From: CAXPZW01 sp964221845
GTDB taxonomy: Bacteria; Bacteroidota; Bacteroidia; Flavobacteriales_D; Sanyastnellaceae
Length of the DNA: 25,080 nt
Direction of reading: 5' to 3'
Assembly: GCA_964221845.1 (NCBI GenBank)
Contig: CAXPZW010000027.1
Coordinates: 1-25,080, forward strand
The notes beneath the pieces were generated by a model. That model was not told the DNA's origin. It did not search any database and saw only the letters and a program-made list of their open reading frames with translations. The position numbers and the translations under genes were made by a program. Each line of letters opens with the position of its first letter. Position 1 is the first letter of the stretch. Below are positions 8,196 through 16,878 of this stretch, piece after piece.

Positions 8196-8229
8196 AGCGG
8201 TGGAGCCTCTCTAGGCCACTCGGGTGTTA

Positions 8230-9333
8230 TCAGTAGGACGAAGCGTTGATGTTGCGAATGCTCGCGATCCGCGCTTCAGCGAGGTTGTTTGCGGCACGAA
8301 ATGTCGGGATATTTTCCGCATCTGCCAGATTGAAGATGTTCAGGGTCGTGTCATAAATGGCTTCGGTGCCACTCATGGCCGCTTCTCGGCTGTAGCCCAC
8401 CTTCTCCCAGTAACAGTTGATGATGCCGCCGGCGTTTACCAAATAGTCGGGCGCGTAGAGGATGCCCATTTCACGCACGCGGCGTCCGTGGACCTCTTCG
8501 TCTTTGAGCTGGTTGTTGGCCGCGCCGCAGATGATGCTGCAGCGGAGTTGCTCGAGTGTAGCATCGTTCACCGTGGCGCCAAGTGCACATGGCGCGTAAA
8601 TGTCCATGTCCTGGGTGTACACGTCTTCGGGGGCAATGGCGGTGACGCCGTACTTGCGGCACACCTCGCGCACGCGATCCTCAAAGATGTCAGTGATGAC
8701 CACTTGTGCGCCTTCCTTTACCAGGTGCGACACCAAGTACTCACCCACGTGACCTACACCTTGAACAACGACCTTCTTGCCCTCCAGGCTGTCGTTGCCC
8801 GAGAGTTTCTTTTGCGCAGCCTTCATGCCCATGTACACGCCGTAAGCGGTCACGGGAGAGGGGTCGCCGCTACCGCCCAGATGCTCGGGCAGGCCGGCTA
8901 CGTGGTCGGTTTCTTGCGAAACGTGGGTGATGTCTTTGGTGGAAATGCCCACATCTTCAGCGGTGATGTACTTGCCGCCGAGCGAGTCTACGAATTGACC
9001 AAAGCGGCGGAAGAGGGCTTCGGATTTGTCTTTGCGAGAGTCGCCGATGATCACTGCCTTGCCGCCGCCGAGGTTGAGACCTGCGAGGGCCGACTTGTAG
9101 GTCATACCACGGCTGAGGCGGAGGACATCCTCCAGCGCTTCGGCTTCGTGGTTGTAGTTCCACATGCGGGTACCACCCAATGAGGGGCCGAGTACGGTGT
9201 TGTGGACAGCGATGATGGCTTTGAGCCCGGTGCGGGCATCGTTGCAGAAGACCACTTGTTCGTGGTCAAGGCTTGCCAGTTGTGCAAGAACATTGCTTTG
9301 CACAGCGGTTGCCGGTTCGTTCACGTCAATCAT
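8230..9333 (-). CDS. Leucine/valine/phenylalanine-type amino acid dehydrogenase
   Basis: Seen: 367 residues, matching leucine dehydrogenases. The substrate domain has GPSLGGTRMW (49-58), MTYKSALAGLNLGGGKAV with the two catalytic lysines Lys80 and Lys92 twelve residues apart, and TAEDVG (125-130). The NAD-binding Rossmann domain has VVVQGVGHVGEYL (188-200). CGAANNQL and YAPDYLVNAGG follow, as expected. Known: reversible NAD-dependent oxidative deamination of branched-chain (or aromatic) L-amino acids to oxo acids. Which amino acid is preferred cannot be read from the sequence. It is the first gene of a minus-strand run with nusB, the DUF1573 lipoprotein and yajC. A TAnnTTTG box lies 35 bases upstream of the start. 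Confidence 0.92.
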   Translation of the reverse strand: MIDVNEPATAVQSNVLAQLASLDHEQVVFCNDARTGLKAIIAVHNTVLGPSLGGTRMWNYNHEAEALEDVLRLSRGMTYKSALAGLNLGGGKAVIIGDSRKDKSEALFRRFGQFVDSLGGKYITAEDVGISTKDITHVSQETDHVAGLPEHLGGSGDPSPVTAYGVYMGMKAAQKKLSGNDSLEGKKVVVQGVGHVGEYLVSHLVKEGAQVVITDIFEDRVREVCRKYGVTAIAPEDVYTQDMDIYAPCALGATVNDATLEQLRCSIICGAANNQLKDEEVHGRRVREMGILYAPDYLVNAGGIINCYWEKVGYSREAAMSGTEAIYDTTLNIFNLADAENIPTFRAANNLAEARIASIRNINASSY

Positions 9334-9367
9334 TCCTTGGGTTGTTGGGGTACTCCATTGAGCATGT

Positions 9368-9375
9368 CAAAAGTA
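9368..9375 (-). promoter_or_regulatory. Candidate -7 box of the amino acid dehydrogenase gene
   Basis: On the minus strand this reads TACTTTTG, a fit to the Bacteroidota TAnnTTTG -7 consensus. It would start RNA about 28 bases before the dehydrogenase ATG. No good TTTG lies at the expected -33 distance, so support is partial. Confidence 0.35.
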
Positions 9376-9491
9376 CACAAAAGCCCCTGCAGCCTAGGGC
9401 CAACGAAATCAAATTTCTGCCCAGGTCTTGCGGCCAGCTCACTTTAGCATTCGTTTAGCACAAACAGGGTGTGGGGCAGCAGAGCAGCGTG

Positions 9492-9499
9492 TATCTTTG
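9492..9499 (+). promoter_or_regulatory. Candidate -7 box of the orphan DUF4249 gene
   Basis: TATCTTTG fits TAnnTTTG exactly and ends only five bases before the chosen ATG (9505). The predicted transcript start would fall at or next to the ATG. No TTTG is seen 19-21 bases upstream. Confidence 0.4.
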
Positions 9500-9504
9500 G
9501 CCGC

Positions 9505-10494
9505 ATGAATCGGCGTTACACCCTGTTTGGAACTGCACTCTTCTTATTGGCTTGCCTGGCCATCATGGGGTGCGAAAAGGAAATCACGGTAGACCTGCCC
9601 ACCGTTGAGGAGAAGGTCGTGATCGAAGGCACCATCGAACCCGGCCAGCCGCCGGTCATCCTGCTTTCCACCAGCCAAGGGTACTTTGAGCCCACCGATT
9701 TGACCTCGCTTGAAAGCCTTTACCTCAAAGGCGCCACCTGCACGCTCTCCAACGGCACAACCACCGTCGAACTCGAGGAAATCTGCGCCTCCGAATTGCC
9801 CGAAGAACTCTTGGAAGAAGTGGCCGGCATCCTCGGCTTTCCACCAGAAATACTGGCCGAAGTGGACCTGTGTGCGTACACCAGCCTGTTTAACACCGAC
9901 ATCTGGGGCGAAGAAGGCGTCTCGTATGAGCTCACTGTTGAATACGAAGACCATTACCTGACCGCGTCCACCAAAATCAACGAGGTGGTGGCCTTGGATT
10001 CGACCTGGTTTGAACTCGCCGGCAACAGCGATTCCCTCGGGTTCCTGCACGCAGTGCTCACCGACCCCGACACCATCGGCAACGCCTACCGCTGGTTTGC
10101 CCAACGCCTCAACCAATACGAACCCTGGAGCGAAAACGCAGGCCAGATCAAAGATGCGGGCATGATTGCTCCGCTAGGTTCGGTGGGTGACGACGAGTTT
10201 TTCAACGGGCTCAGCTTTGAGTTCGCATACTTCCGTGGGGTGTCCCTCGGTTCCGATAAGGAAGACGACTTCAACGAAGAGCGTGGCTTTTACAAAGTGG
10301 GAGACACCGTGGCCGTGCGCGGCTGCGTGATCGATTACGACGCCTTCCTGCACATTTACGCCGTGGAAAGCCAAGTGGCCAACCAAGGTAGCCCGTTTGC
10401 CGTGCCCGCCAACATCCCCACCAACGTGCAAGGCGGACTTGGCGCGTTTGTTGGATACGGCGTGTTCAATGACACCATCATCTGCCAGCCTTAA
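9505..10494 (+). CDS. DUF4249 domain lipoprotein (orphan copy)
   Basis: Seen: 329 residues. The lipoprotein signal has Arg3-Arg4, a hydrophobic core and Cys23 in IMGC, followed by EKEITVDLP, the usual start of DUF4249 proteins. Next come VVIEGTIEPGQPPVI and beta-rich sequence with repeated acidic loops, ending in a GGLGAFVGYGVF motif like that of the family. Known: DUF4249 lipoproteins usually follow a TonB-dependent receptor gene and are thought to be outer-membrane partners of it. This copy has no receptor gene beside it; its neighbours are the divergent dehydrogenase gene and, 60 bases on, the DUF4139 gene. Start choice: ATG 9505 gives a proper signal peptide; the frame opens at 9469 without one. 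A second DUF4249 gene lies at 16879. Confidence 0.85.
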   Translation: MNRRYTLFGTALFLLACLAIMGCEKEITVDLPTVEEKVVIEGTIEPGQPPVILLSTSQGYFEPTDLTSLESLYLKGATCTLSNGTTTVELEEICASELPEELLEEVAGILGFPPEILAEVDLCAYTSLFNTDIWGEEGVSYELTVEYEDHYLTASTKINEVVALDSTWFELAGNSDSLGFLHAVLTDPDTIGNAYRWFAQRLNQYEPWSENAGQIKDAGMIAPLGSVGDDEFFNGLSFEFAYFRGVSLGSDKEDDFNEERGFYKVGDTVAVRGCVIDYDAFLHIYAVESQVANQGSPFAVPANIPTNVQGGLGAFVGYGVFNDTIICQP

Positions 10495-10554
10495 CGGCAG
10501 GTGTGGATTTGAGAAATTCCCGCATCTTGAGCGCGGATCAACCCATTTGCCTGT

Positions 10555-12201
10555 ATGCGCATTTCTTTGCTAGCCCTTGCGGTGCTGCTTTGCACCTCCC
10601 TCTCGGCCCAAACCAAGGTCGACAATTCTGAAATCACCGATGTGACCGTGTTCCTCAGCGGTGCCCAAGTCACCCGCCAGGTACGCGTGCCTTTGAAGGC
10701 AGGGGAGAACAAGCTCCGCATCACCGGCCTCACCCGCCACGTGCGCAGTAACAGCGTGCAGGTGACCGGCAATCCCAACTACGTCATCCAATCGGTCAAG
10801 CACGAGCTCAACTACTTGGACAACATCGAGACCAACGAACGCGTGCTCATGCTCGAACAGGACCGCGATGATTTGATGTGGAAGCGCACACTGCGCCAGA
10901 GCCTGCGCCAGGTCTACGAACAGGAGAAAGACCTGATCCTCCAAAACAAAAAGATCAGCGGCAGCGACGACGTCCTGCTCGCCGAAGACATCCAAGAAGT
11001 GGCCGACTTCTTCCGCGAGCGCCTCACCGAAATCGAATACAAGCTCGCCGAGATTTCACAAGAAGAACACCAGATCAACCACGATATCAATGAGGTTAAC
11101 CGCGAATTGGAAAAACTCGGTCGCAACACCAAGTTGGTTTCCTCCTTTGTGGACGTGGTGCTTGACGCTTCAAAGGCAGGCAACATGCTCGTAGAGGTGA
11201 GCTACATGGTCAACGCCGCTGCCTGGGTACCCGCCTATGACGTGCGTGCCAAGGACGTAGACAGCCCGCTGGACCTGGTGTACAACGGTCGTGTCATCCA
11301 ATACACCGAAGTGGACTGGAGCGACGTCAACCTCACCCTCTCAACCGGAAACCCCGCAGCAGGCGGCGTAGCGCCCGAGCTCAACCCGTGGTACCTGTAC
11401 CTGCAGGAGTTGCAGGCCTACAAAGCCAAGCGCCAGAGCTCGTACAATCGGCAGGTATATGCCAATCAAGCCAGCGGCTACGAGGACGAAGAAAGACGTG
11501 CCGATGAACCGGCGGCGCTATACTACAGCAGTCCTCTAATCATGAAAGACGAGGTCGCCAACGCCTCCATGACCGTCTCCACGGTCACCAACACCCTCAC
11601 CACCGAATTCGAAATCCCGGTCAAATACGACATCCCTGCCGACAACCAGTACTACGATGTGGAAATGCGCCGCATCACCCTCAACAGCTACTACGAGCAC
11701 TACGCTGTGCCCAAGCTGGACAAGGACGCCTTCCTGCTGGCGGGTGTGACCGAGTGGGAGCAATACGCGTTGCTGCCGGGGGTGTCTAACATTTACTTCC
11801 AAGGGACTTACGTGGGAGAGGGCTTCATCGATCCCGCTGTAACTGGTGACACCCTTCAGATTTCCCTTGGTCGCGACAAGAGCGTGCCCATCAAGCGCGA
11901 GACAGTGACCGACCTCTGCAAAACCACCACCTTCGGCGGCAAGAAGACCACCACCAAGGCTTTCCGCATCGAAACCCGCAACAACAAGTCGGTGCCGGTG
12001 ACCTTGACCGTTGAAGATCAAGTGCCGCTCACCAGCGACAACAGCATCGAAGTCAGCGTAGAAGAACTCTCCGGCGCAGATTACGACGGGGAATCAGGCC
12101 TGGTCACCTGGACCTTCACCCTCCAACCGGGCGAAATGCGCACGTTGGACCTCCGCTTTGTGGTCAAGTACCCCAAAAAAAAGGTGATCGACGGCTTGTA
12201 A
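10555..12201 (+). CDS. DUF4140/DUF4139 exported protein (mucoidy inhibitor MuiA family)
   Basis: Seen: 548 residues. Signal peptide 1-19 is cleaved after LSA in front of QTKV. A DUF4140-like N-terminal part (about 27-110) has ITDVTVFLSGAQVTRQ. A charged alpha-helical coiled-coil region follows (about 97-200), then a DUF4139-like region (about 205-545) with VEVSYMVNAAAWVPAYDVRA, VIQYTEVDWSDVNLTLSTGNP and a C-terminal WTFTLQPGEMRTLDLRF strand before the closing VVKYPKKK. Known: this architecture is annotated as the MuiA family; its biochemical role is unsettled. It lies 60 bases after the orphan DUF4249 gene on the same strand and probably is co-transcribed. The protein is most likely periplasmic or outer-membrane associated (inferred). 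Confidence 0.85.
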   Translation: MRISLLALAVLLCTSLSAQTKVDNSEITDVTVFLSGAQVTRQVRVPLKAGENKLRITGLTRHVRSNSVQVTGNPNYVIQSVKHELNYLDNIETNERVLMLEQDRDDLMWKRTLRQSLRQVYEQEKDLILQNKKISGSDDVLLAEDIQEVADFFRERLTEIEYKLAEISQEEHQINHDINEVNRELEKLGRNTKLVSSFVDVVLDASKAGNMLVEVSYMVNAAAWVPAYDVRAKDVDSPLDLVYNGRVIQYTEVDWSDVNLTLSTGNPAAGGVAPELNPWYLYLQELQAYKAKRQSSYNRQVYANQASGYEDEERRADEPAALYYSSPLIMKDEVANASMTVSTVTNTLTTEFEIPVKYDIPADNQYYDVEMRRITLNSYYEHYAVPKLDKDAFLLAGVTEWEQYALLPGVSNIYFQGTYVGEGFIDPAVTGDTLQISLGRDKSVPIKRETVTDLCKTTTFGGKKTTTKAFRIETRNNKSVPVTLTVEDQVPLTSDNSIEVSVEELSGADYDGESGLVTWTFTLQPGEMRTLDLRFVVKYPKKKVIDGL

Positions 12202-12287
12202 GCTTGGTCTACAGGAAACGCGTCAAGTGTAGGCTGTCGCATGGGCTGTTCCCTTTTTTGGGGAGGAGCATTGAACTGGAAAACAAC

Positions 12288-12818
12288 ATGCACATCCTTC
12301 TTCGTCTTTCCGGTTCGGCTTTTGTGGCCAGTTCACTGTTCAAGATTTTGCATTGCCCCGGCGCCTCCATGCTGCTGTTGGCTGCCTGGGTATTGGCGGT
12401 GGTGTATTTCTCGGCCAAGCTGGCCACAGCACGTCCCATCACGTCTTTGGCCCTGACCCAGTGGTGCATGCTCACCTTTGGGGTGACAGGGTGGATGTTC
12501 AAGTTCATGCATTGGCCCGGAGCGAGTTTGTTGCAGGTGCTGACTGTGGTTGGAGTGGTGGGATTTGCGGCCCTCGGTGGCGCGACACACATGGCCCAAG
12601 CGCTCGAAGCTTCCAAGCAACGCAGTTCTTCGTTGACCTTGGCCTTGTTCGGGCTGGGGACTGCGCTGACCGTGTTGGGTACGGTGTTTAAGATTCAGCA
12701 TTGGCCCTTGGCGTCTGTGCTATTGCTTGTTGGCGCTGTGGTATGGATGGTCTGGATCTGGGCCGGTGCTTTCCCGCGTAGAGACGTGCGCATGGAGGTG
12801 TTTGATGCAGAGGCTTGA
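12288..12818 (+). CDS. Small membrane protein with three GldL-like FKxxHWP hairpins
   Basis: Seen: 176 residues, strongly hydrophobic, with a threefold repeated motif: FKILHCPGAS (18-27), FKFMHWPGAS (71-80) and FKIQHWPLAS (134-143). Each is flanked by membrane-helix-like stretches on both sides, so about six helices are expected. The C terminus is short and charged. Known: the same motif (FKxxHWPGA) lies at the first helix hairpin of GldL, the inner-membrane motor protein of the type IX secretion/gliding machine. GldL's acidic residue in the second helix, which I recall as essential, has no counterpart here. Start choice: the frame opens at 12204, but ATG 12288 starts at the first helix; GGGAGGAG lies about 20 bases upstream. 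Function unknown; it is not GldL itself, which has one hairpin and a long cytoplasmic tail. Confidence 0.75.
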   Translation: MHILLRLSGSAFVASSLFKILHCPGASMLLLAAWVLAVVYFSAKLATARPITSLALTQWCMLTFGVTGWMFKFMHWPGASLLQVLTVVGVVGFAALGGATHMAQALEASKQRSSSLTLALFGLGTALTVLGTVFKIQHWPLASVLLLVGAVVWMVWIWAGAFPRRDVRMEVFDAEA

Positions 12819-12878
12819 GCAATTCGTGAAGAATTCGCCGCGTTGCTTTAGAGCAAGGACCTTTTAAATCTCGAAACC

Positions 12879-14366
12879 ATGAATCCTCCCTTCCGAATGC
12901 TTGCCCAAGTGCGTTGGATCGCGCTGGGTGTATGCGCCCTGTGGCTCGTGGCCTGTGAACCCGGCCCCACCGCAGATGCCGAAGCCACAAGCGGCACCAC
13001 GGCGCTGGAACAGCTCCAAAGCACCGATGCCTGTTTGCAACGCGACTTGGGTGCGCCCGCCGAAACCCGGCAAGTCACCCTGGACCAAGCCCAAACCGTG
13101 CGCTTCAGCGAAGGCACTGAAGTACATGTGCCGGTAAATGCCTTCGTGTTTGAAGACGGCACTGCTCCCGAAGGCCCGGTAGAGCTCCGCGTCAAAGAGT
13201 GTTACACCCTTGCCGATTTTCTGTCTGAAGGCCTCCATACTCAAAGTGGAGATGCGCTGCTGGAGTCAGGCGGTACCATACACGTTTCGGCCTTTTGCGA
13301 GGGGCAGGAATTGCAGCTGCGCGACGGGGTGGAGTTGGGACTCAACTTTGCCTCGGCGGCCGCCACCTATGCCGACATGCAGACCTTCTACGGCGTCGAA
13401 GCCCCGGACGGAAGCATGGACTGGATTCCCGCCGAAAGCAACCCGCGCCCCCGACGTGTGAATCAAACCCAATCCTACCGCAGTTTTGGAGTGCGCATGG
13501 CACCGGACTTGATGAACCTCGACAGTACATTGCTCACCCCAGAGTTGTACGACAGCCGCTTGCACGTGGGGCGCTACATGTCGCAGTACAGGGACTATCC
13601 CACACATTGGGCGCTGCTGGGCACTACGCTTACGTTCAACCAAGAGTTTGATCGCTTGGCTGCAGAAGTGGACCTGGGCGATGCCACGGCGTGCCAAAGC
13701 ATCGCGGATCTGCGCGGCGGCGTGTGCGGCGTGGATTGTGAGATCACCTTCAACGCCGAAGGAGCCATCAGCGAAGTCCATTTCGCGTCCAACGATTTGC
13801 CACTATATGAGTTGGCCGTGCGCGAAGTGCTCAAGCAAATGCCGCGCTTGGACATGCGACGTATGCCCGACGTCAAGGCGCGCAAGACCTACGAGTTCGG
13901 CTTCACCACTTGGAAAATCCTGAACGAAGAGATGTACCGGGAAGCCTTTGCCGCCAAGCACGGCATCAACCGCTACGAGACCTTGACCACCGCTTCGGTG
14001 AGCGATGTAAAGAGCTACATGCTGCGCACGGGGCGTTTGGGGTGGATCAATTGCGACCGCTTCTACAGCATCCCCCAAGATCAAAAAACCGACTTGATCG
14101 TGACCTCGGCCCAACCGGACGCGCGCTTGATGCTGGCCTTCAAGGATTTCAACGGAGTGATGGCGCCCGAGCACGTCAACAACCGCTTGGTGTTCGGCAA
14201 CGTACCCGAAAACGAGCGTGTCACCCTCTACGGCATCCGCTACGGCGAAAATGGCCCCGAGGTCGCCTCCCTGGAATTCAACATCGATGGGGAGCCGTTA
14301 GCCCTCGACTCCTTCAAGCCGGTCACCCTGGCCGAGCTCGATGAAATGATGGGTGTGCGCATGTGA
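12879..14366 (+). CDS. Large lipoprotein of unknown function with a TonB-C-like segment
   Basis: Seen: 495 residues. The signal peptide ends in lipobox LVAC with Cys26. A beta-rich domain (about 60-210) contains EGTEVHVPVNAFVFEDGT and GPVELRVKECYTLADFL, a pattern I know from uncharacterised Bacteroidota proteins. Residues about 285-345 look like a TonB C-terminal-type fold: CEITFNAEGAISEVHF, a helix DLPLYELAVREVLKQM, then KARKTYEFGFTTW. Residues about 380-395 have LGWINCDRFY, again seen in surface proteins of this phylum. A C-terminal beta domain follows. The role is unknown; an outer-membrane or periplasmic location is inferred from the lipobox. ATG 12879 is the only start that gives a signal peptide. 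An intrinsic terminator follows 34 bases after the stop. Confidence 0.8.
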   Translation: MNPPFRMLAQVRWIALGVCALWLVACEPGPTADAEATSGTTALEQLQSTDACLQRDLGAPAETRQVTLDQAQTVRFSEGTEVHVPVNAFVFEDGTAPEGPVELRVKECYTLADFLSEGLHTQSGDALLESGGTIHVSAFCEGQELQLRDGVELGLNFASAAATYADMQTFYGVEAPDGSMDWIPAESNPRPRRVNQTQSYRSFGVRMAPDLMNLDSTLLTPELYDSRLHVGRYMSQYRDYPTHWALLGTTLTFNQEFDRLAAEVDLGDATACQSIADLRGGVCGVDCEITFNAEGAISEVHFASNDLPLYELAVREVLKQMPRLDMRRMPDVKARKTYEFGFTTWKILNEEMYREAFAAKHGINRYETLTTASVSDVKSYMLRTGRLGWINCDRFYSIPQDQKTDLIVTSAQPDARLMLAFKDFNGVMAPEHVNNRLVFGNVPENERVTLYGIRYGENGPEVASLEFNIDGEPLALDSFKPVTLAELDEMMGVRM

Positions 14367-14399
14367 TCCCGCACTGGAAACACGAAGAGATTTGACCAC

Positions 14400-14428
14400 A
14401 GCCCGGCCACAGCGCCGGGCTTTTTTTT
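14400..14428 (+). terminator. Intrinsic terminator after the large lipoprotein gene
   Basis: Perfect 8-bp GC-rich stem AGCCCGGC (14400-14407) / GCCGGGCT (14414-14421) with a 6-base loop, followed at once by a run of eight T (14421-14428). It separates the envelope gene group from the TonB-dependent receptor operon. Confidence 0.9.
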
Positions 14429-14530
14429 ATGCTCTGGTAAAGAATTACAGGATTGTGGGAAATCGTAGTCGTTTGAAGTAACAATCGGCCTTGTTCATGC
14501 GTCATACTGGCACCAAACGTAACTGTCGAT

Positions 14531-16876
14531 TTGAAAAACTTGAACTGCACATTTGCCGCCCCGCGAATGTGGATGTTGTGCGCCGCACTTGCCGCAACAT
14601 CCGGGCTCTTGGCCCAATCCAAAGGCACCATTTCCGGCACCGTGTCGGACGCATCCTCTGGAGAAACCCTCATTGGCGCCGCCGTGTACATTCCCGGCAC
14701 GGACTATGGCACCGTCACCAACATATACGGCTTCTTTTCCCTGACCATCCCGCAAGGCACCCACACCGTTGAGGTCAGCTACATGGGCTTCAAAACCTTC
14801 AGCCAACAGGTGGACTTGCAGGAGTCTGCCAAACTGGAGGTCAAGCTCGAGACCGGAGGCATCGAGATCGGGGAGGCCATCGTCCAAGGCTCCACCACGG
14901 CGGAGGCCCACGTGAACGACGTGCAAATGTCCTCGGTCAACATGCAGATGGACCAGATCCGACGCATCCCAGCCTTCATGGGCGAGGTGGACGTGATCAA
15001 GGCCATCCAACTCCTGCCCGGGGTCATGGCCGCAGGCGAGGGGAGCAGTGGCTTCCACGTGCGCGGTGGGGCTGTGGATCAAAACTTAACCCTGCTCGAC
15101 GAGTCGCCCGTCTACAACGCGAGCCACCTTCTCGGGTTCTTCTCGGTGTTCAACTCAAACGCCATCAAAGAGCTGGAGCTGTACAAAGGCGGCATCCCTG
15201 CCCGTTACGGCGGGCGCTTGGCCTCGGTTCTGGACATTCGTATGAAGGAAGGCAACAACCAACGTTGGGGCGCAGAGGGCGGTATCGGCACCGTTTCTTC
15301 CCGCCTGATGGTGGAAGGGCCCATCCAAAAGGACAGAGGCTCATTGCTCTTGGCCGGACGCCGCACATATGCAGATGTATTCCTACTCTTCTCTCAAGAC
15401 CAGGACGCACGCGACAGCCGCCTGTACTTTTACGACTTCAACTGGAAGGGCAACTACCGCTTGAACGACAACAACCGCTTTTTCATCTCGGGCTACACCG
15501 GGCGTGATGTGTTTGGCTTTGGCGACCAGTTTGAATTCAGCTGGGGCAACACCACCACCACGGCCCGCTGGAACCACATCTACCACGACAAGCTGTTTTC
15601 CAACCTCACGGTCACCTACTCGGACTACGACTACCGTTTGGCGGACACAGGGGAGTTCGGCTTCCTCTGGGAATCCGACATCACCGACCTGACCGGAAAG
15701 CTGGATTACACCTACTACTTCAATCCGGCCAACACCATCGAGTTTGGTGCTTCGGCCACTTACCGGGATTTGAACCCCGGATTTGCCCGCGCCAACGCCG
15801 GGGAGGATACCTTCGAAATCACCATGGACCCCACCAAGTCCATGGAATACGGCGCATACGTCAGCAACGAGCACCAAATCACCAACCAACTATCGGCGGT
15901 TTACGGCGTGCGTTACTCCATGCTTCAGAACGTGGCCGACGGCACGGTGTACTCGTTTGACGAAGCCTACAACGTGACCGACACCACCTCACACACCAAG
16001 GGGGTGTACCAAACCTACGGCGGCTTTGAACCGCGGGTAGGTGTGAACTACAAGTTGAACAACAAAAGCGCCATCAAGGCCAGCTACAACCGCACGCGTC
16101 AGTATGTGCAAATGGCCACCAACACCACCAGTGCCTCTCCGTTGGATGTGTGGTTCAGCGCCAGCCCCAATGTGCAACCTCAGATTGCGGATCAATGGGC
16201 CATCGGTTACTACCGAAACCTGTTTGACGACCAAGTGGAATTCAGCGTGGAGGCCTATTACAAGGAGATGCAAAACACCATCGACTTTGCCAACCACGCG
16301 CAACTGCTGCTCAACCCCTTGCTGGAAGGCGAGCTCCGATTCGGGGAATCCCGCGCCTACGGACTGGAGTTCCTCCTCCGCAAACAAGTGGGCAAACTCT
16401 CGGGCATGGCCAGCTACACCTTGGCACGTGCTGAACGCCTCATTCCAGAGGTGTCCGACGATTGGTACGCCAGCGCGTACGACCGCACCCACGATGTCAG
16501 CATCGTACTCAGCTATGAGCTCAACGACCGGTGGATGTTTGGCGCCAACTGGGTGTACCAAACCGGCAACGCCGTCACCTTCCCAACCGGGCGCTTTGAG
16601 TACTTCGGAGAGCTGGTGCCAGTCTATTCAGACCGCAACGCAGAGCGCATGCCACACTACCACCGCTTGGACCTCAGCGCCACCCTCAATCCCAAAAAGA
16701 ACGAGGACCGCGAGTGGCAAGGCGAATGGGTATTCAGCGTGTACAACGCGTACAACCGCCACAATGCGTACGCCATCAATTTTGTCCAAGACCAGGACAA
16801 TCCCAGCGAGACCTATGCCGAGATGACCTACCTGCTCCCAGTGATTCCCGCAGTGACTTACAACTTCAAATTCTGA
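14531..16876 (+). CDS. TonB-dependent outer-membrane receptor with carboxypeptidase-regulatory-like domain
   Basis: Seen: 781 residues. A signal peptide (about 1-29, ending LLAQ) is followed by a carboxypeptidase-regulatory-like beta domain (about 33-112: GTISGTVSDASSGETLIGAAV, VEVSYMGFKT). The plug domain (about 118-230) has LLPGVMAAGEGSSGFHVRGG, LLDESPVYNASHLLGFFS and GIPARYGGRLASVLDIRMKEG. The rest is a beta barrel rich in aromatic and acidic loops, ending in TYNFKF with a terminal Phe. Known: imports a large substrate through the outer membrane using TonB; the substrate cannot be told. Start choice: TTG 14531 gives a basic n-region (Lys2, Arg12); the ATG at 14567 gives a signal peptide with no positive charge, so I prefer TTG. 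A DUF4249 lipoprotein gene follows after two bases and is the usual partner. Confidence 0.93.
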   Translation: MKNLNCTFAAPRMWMLCAALAATSGLLAQSKGTISGTVSDASSGETLIGAAVYIPGTDYGTVTNIYGFFSLTIPQGTHTVEVSYMGFKTFSQQVDLQESAKLEVKLETGGIEIGEAIVQGSTTAEAHVNDVQMSSVNMQMDQIRRIPAFMGEVDVIKAIQLLPGVMAAGEGSSGFHVRGGAVDQNLTLLDESPVYNASHLLGFFSVFNSNAIKELELYKGGIPARYGGRLASVLDIRMKEGNNQRWGAEGGIGTVSSRLMVEGPIQKDRGSLLLAGRRTYADVFLLFSQDQDARDSRLYFYDFNWKGNYRLNDNNRFFISGYTGRDVFGFGDQFEFSWGNTTTTARWNHIYHDKLFSNLTVTYSDYDYRLADTGEFGFLWESDITDLTGKLDYTYYFNPANTIEFGASATYRDLNPGFARANAGEDTFEITMDPTKSMEYGAYVSNEHQITNQLSAVYGVRYSMLQNVADGTVYSFDEAYNVTDTTSHTKGVYQTYGGFEPRVGVNYKLNNKSAIKASYNRTRQYVQMATNTTSASPLDVWFSASPNVQPQIADQWAIGYYRNLFDDQVEFSVEAYYKEMQNTIDFANHAQLLLNPLLEGELRFGESRAYGLEFLLRKQVGKLSGMASYTLARAERLIPEVSDDWYASAYDRTHDVSIVLSYELNDRWMFGANWVYQTGNAVTFPTGRFEYFGELVPVYSDRNAERMPHYHRLDLSATLNPKKNEDREWQGEWVFSVYNAYNRHNAYAINFVQDQDNPSETYAEMTYLLPVIPAVTYNFKF

Positions 16877-16878
16877 CC

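Noticed and set aside
8224..9183. Plus-strand open frame opposite the amino acid dehydrogenase gene
   Set aside because: Antisense shadow of a gene with intact catalytic residues; no family resemblance.
12204..12287. Upstream extension of the GldL-like membrane protein
   Set aside because: The added 28 residues are basic and unlike the family; ATG 12288 starts directly at the first hydrophobic helix.
12843..12856. Hairpin TTGCT-TTAG-AGCAA between the GldL-like gene and the large lipoprotein gene
   Set aside because: Only five base pairs, low GC, and no T-run directly after it, so I do not call a terminator.
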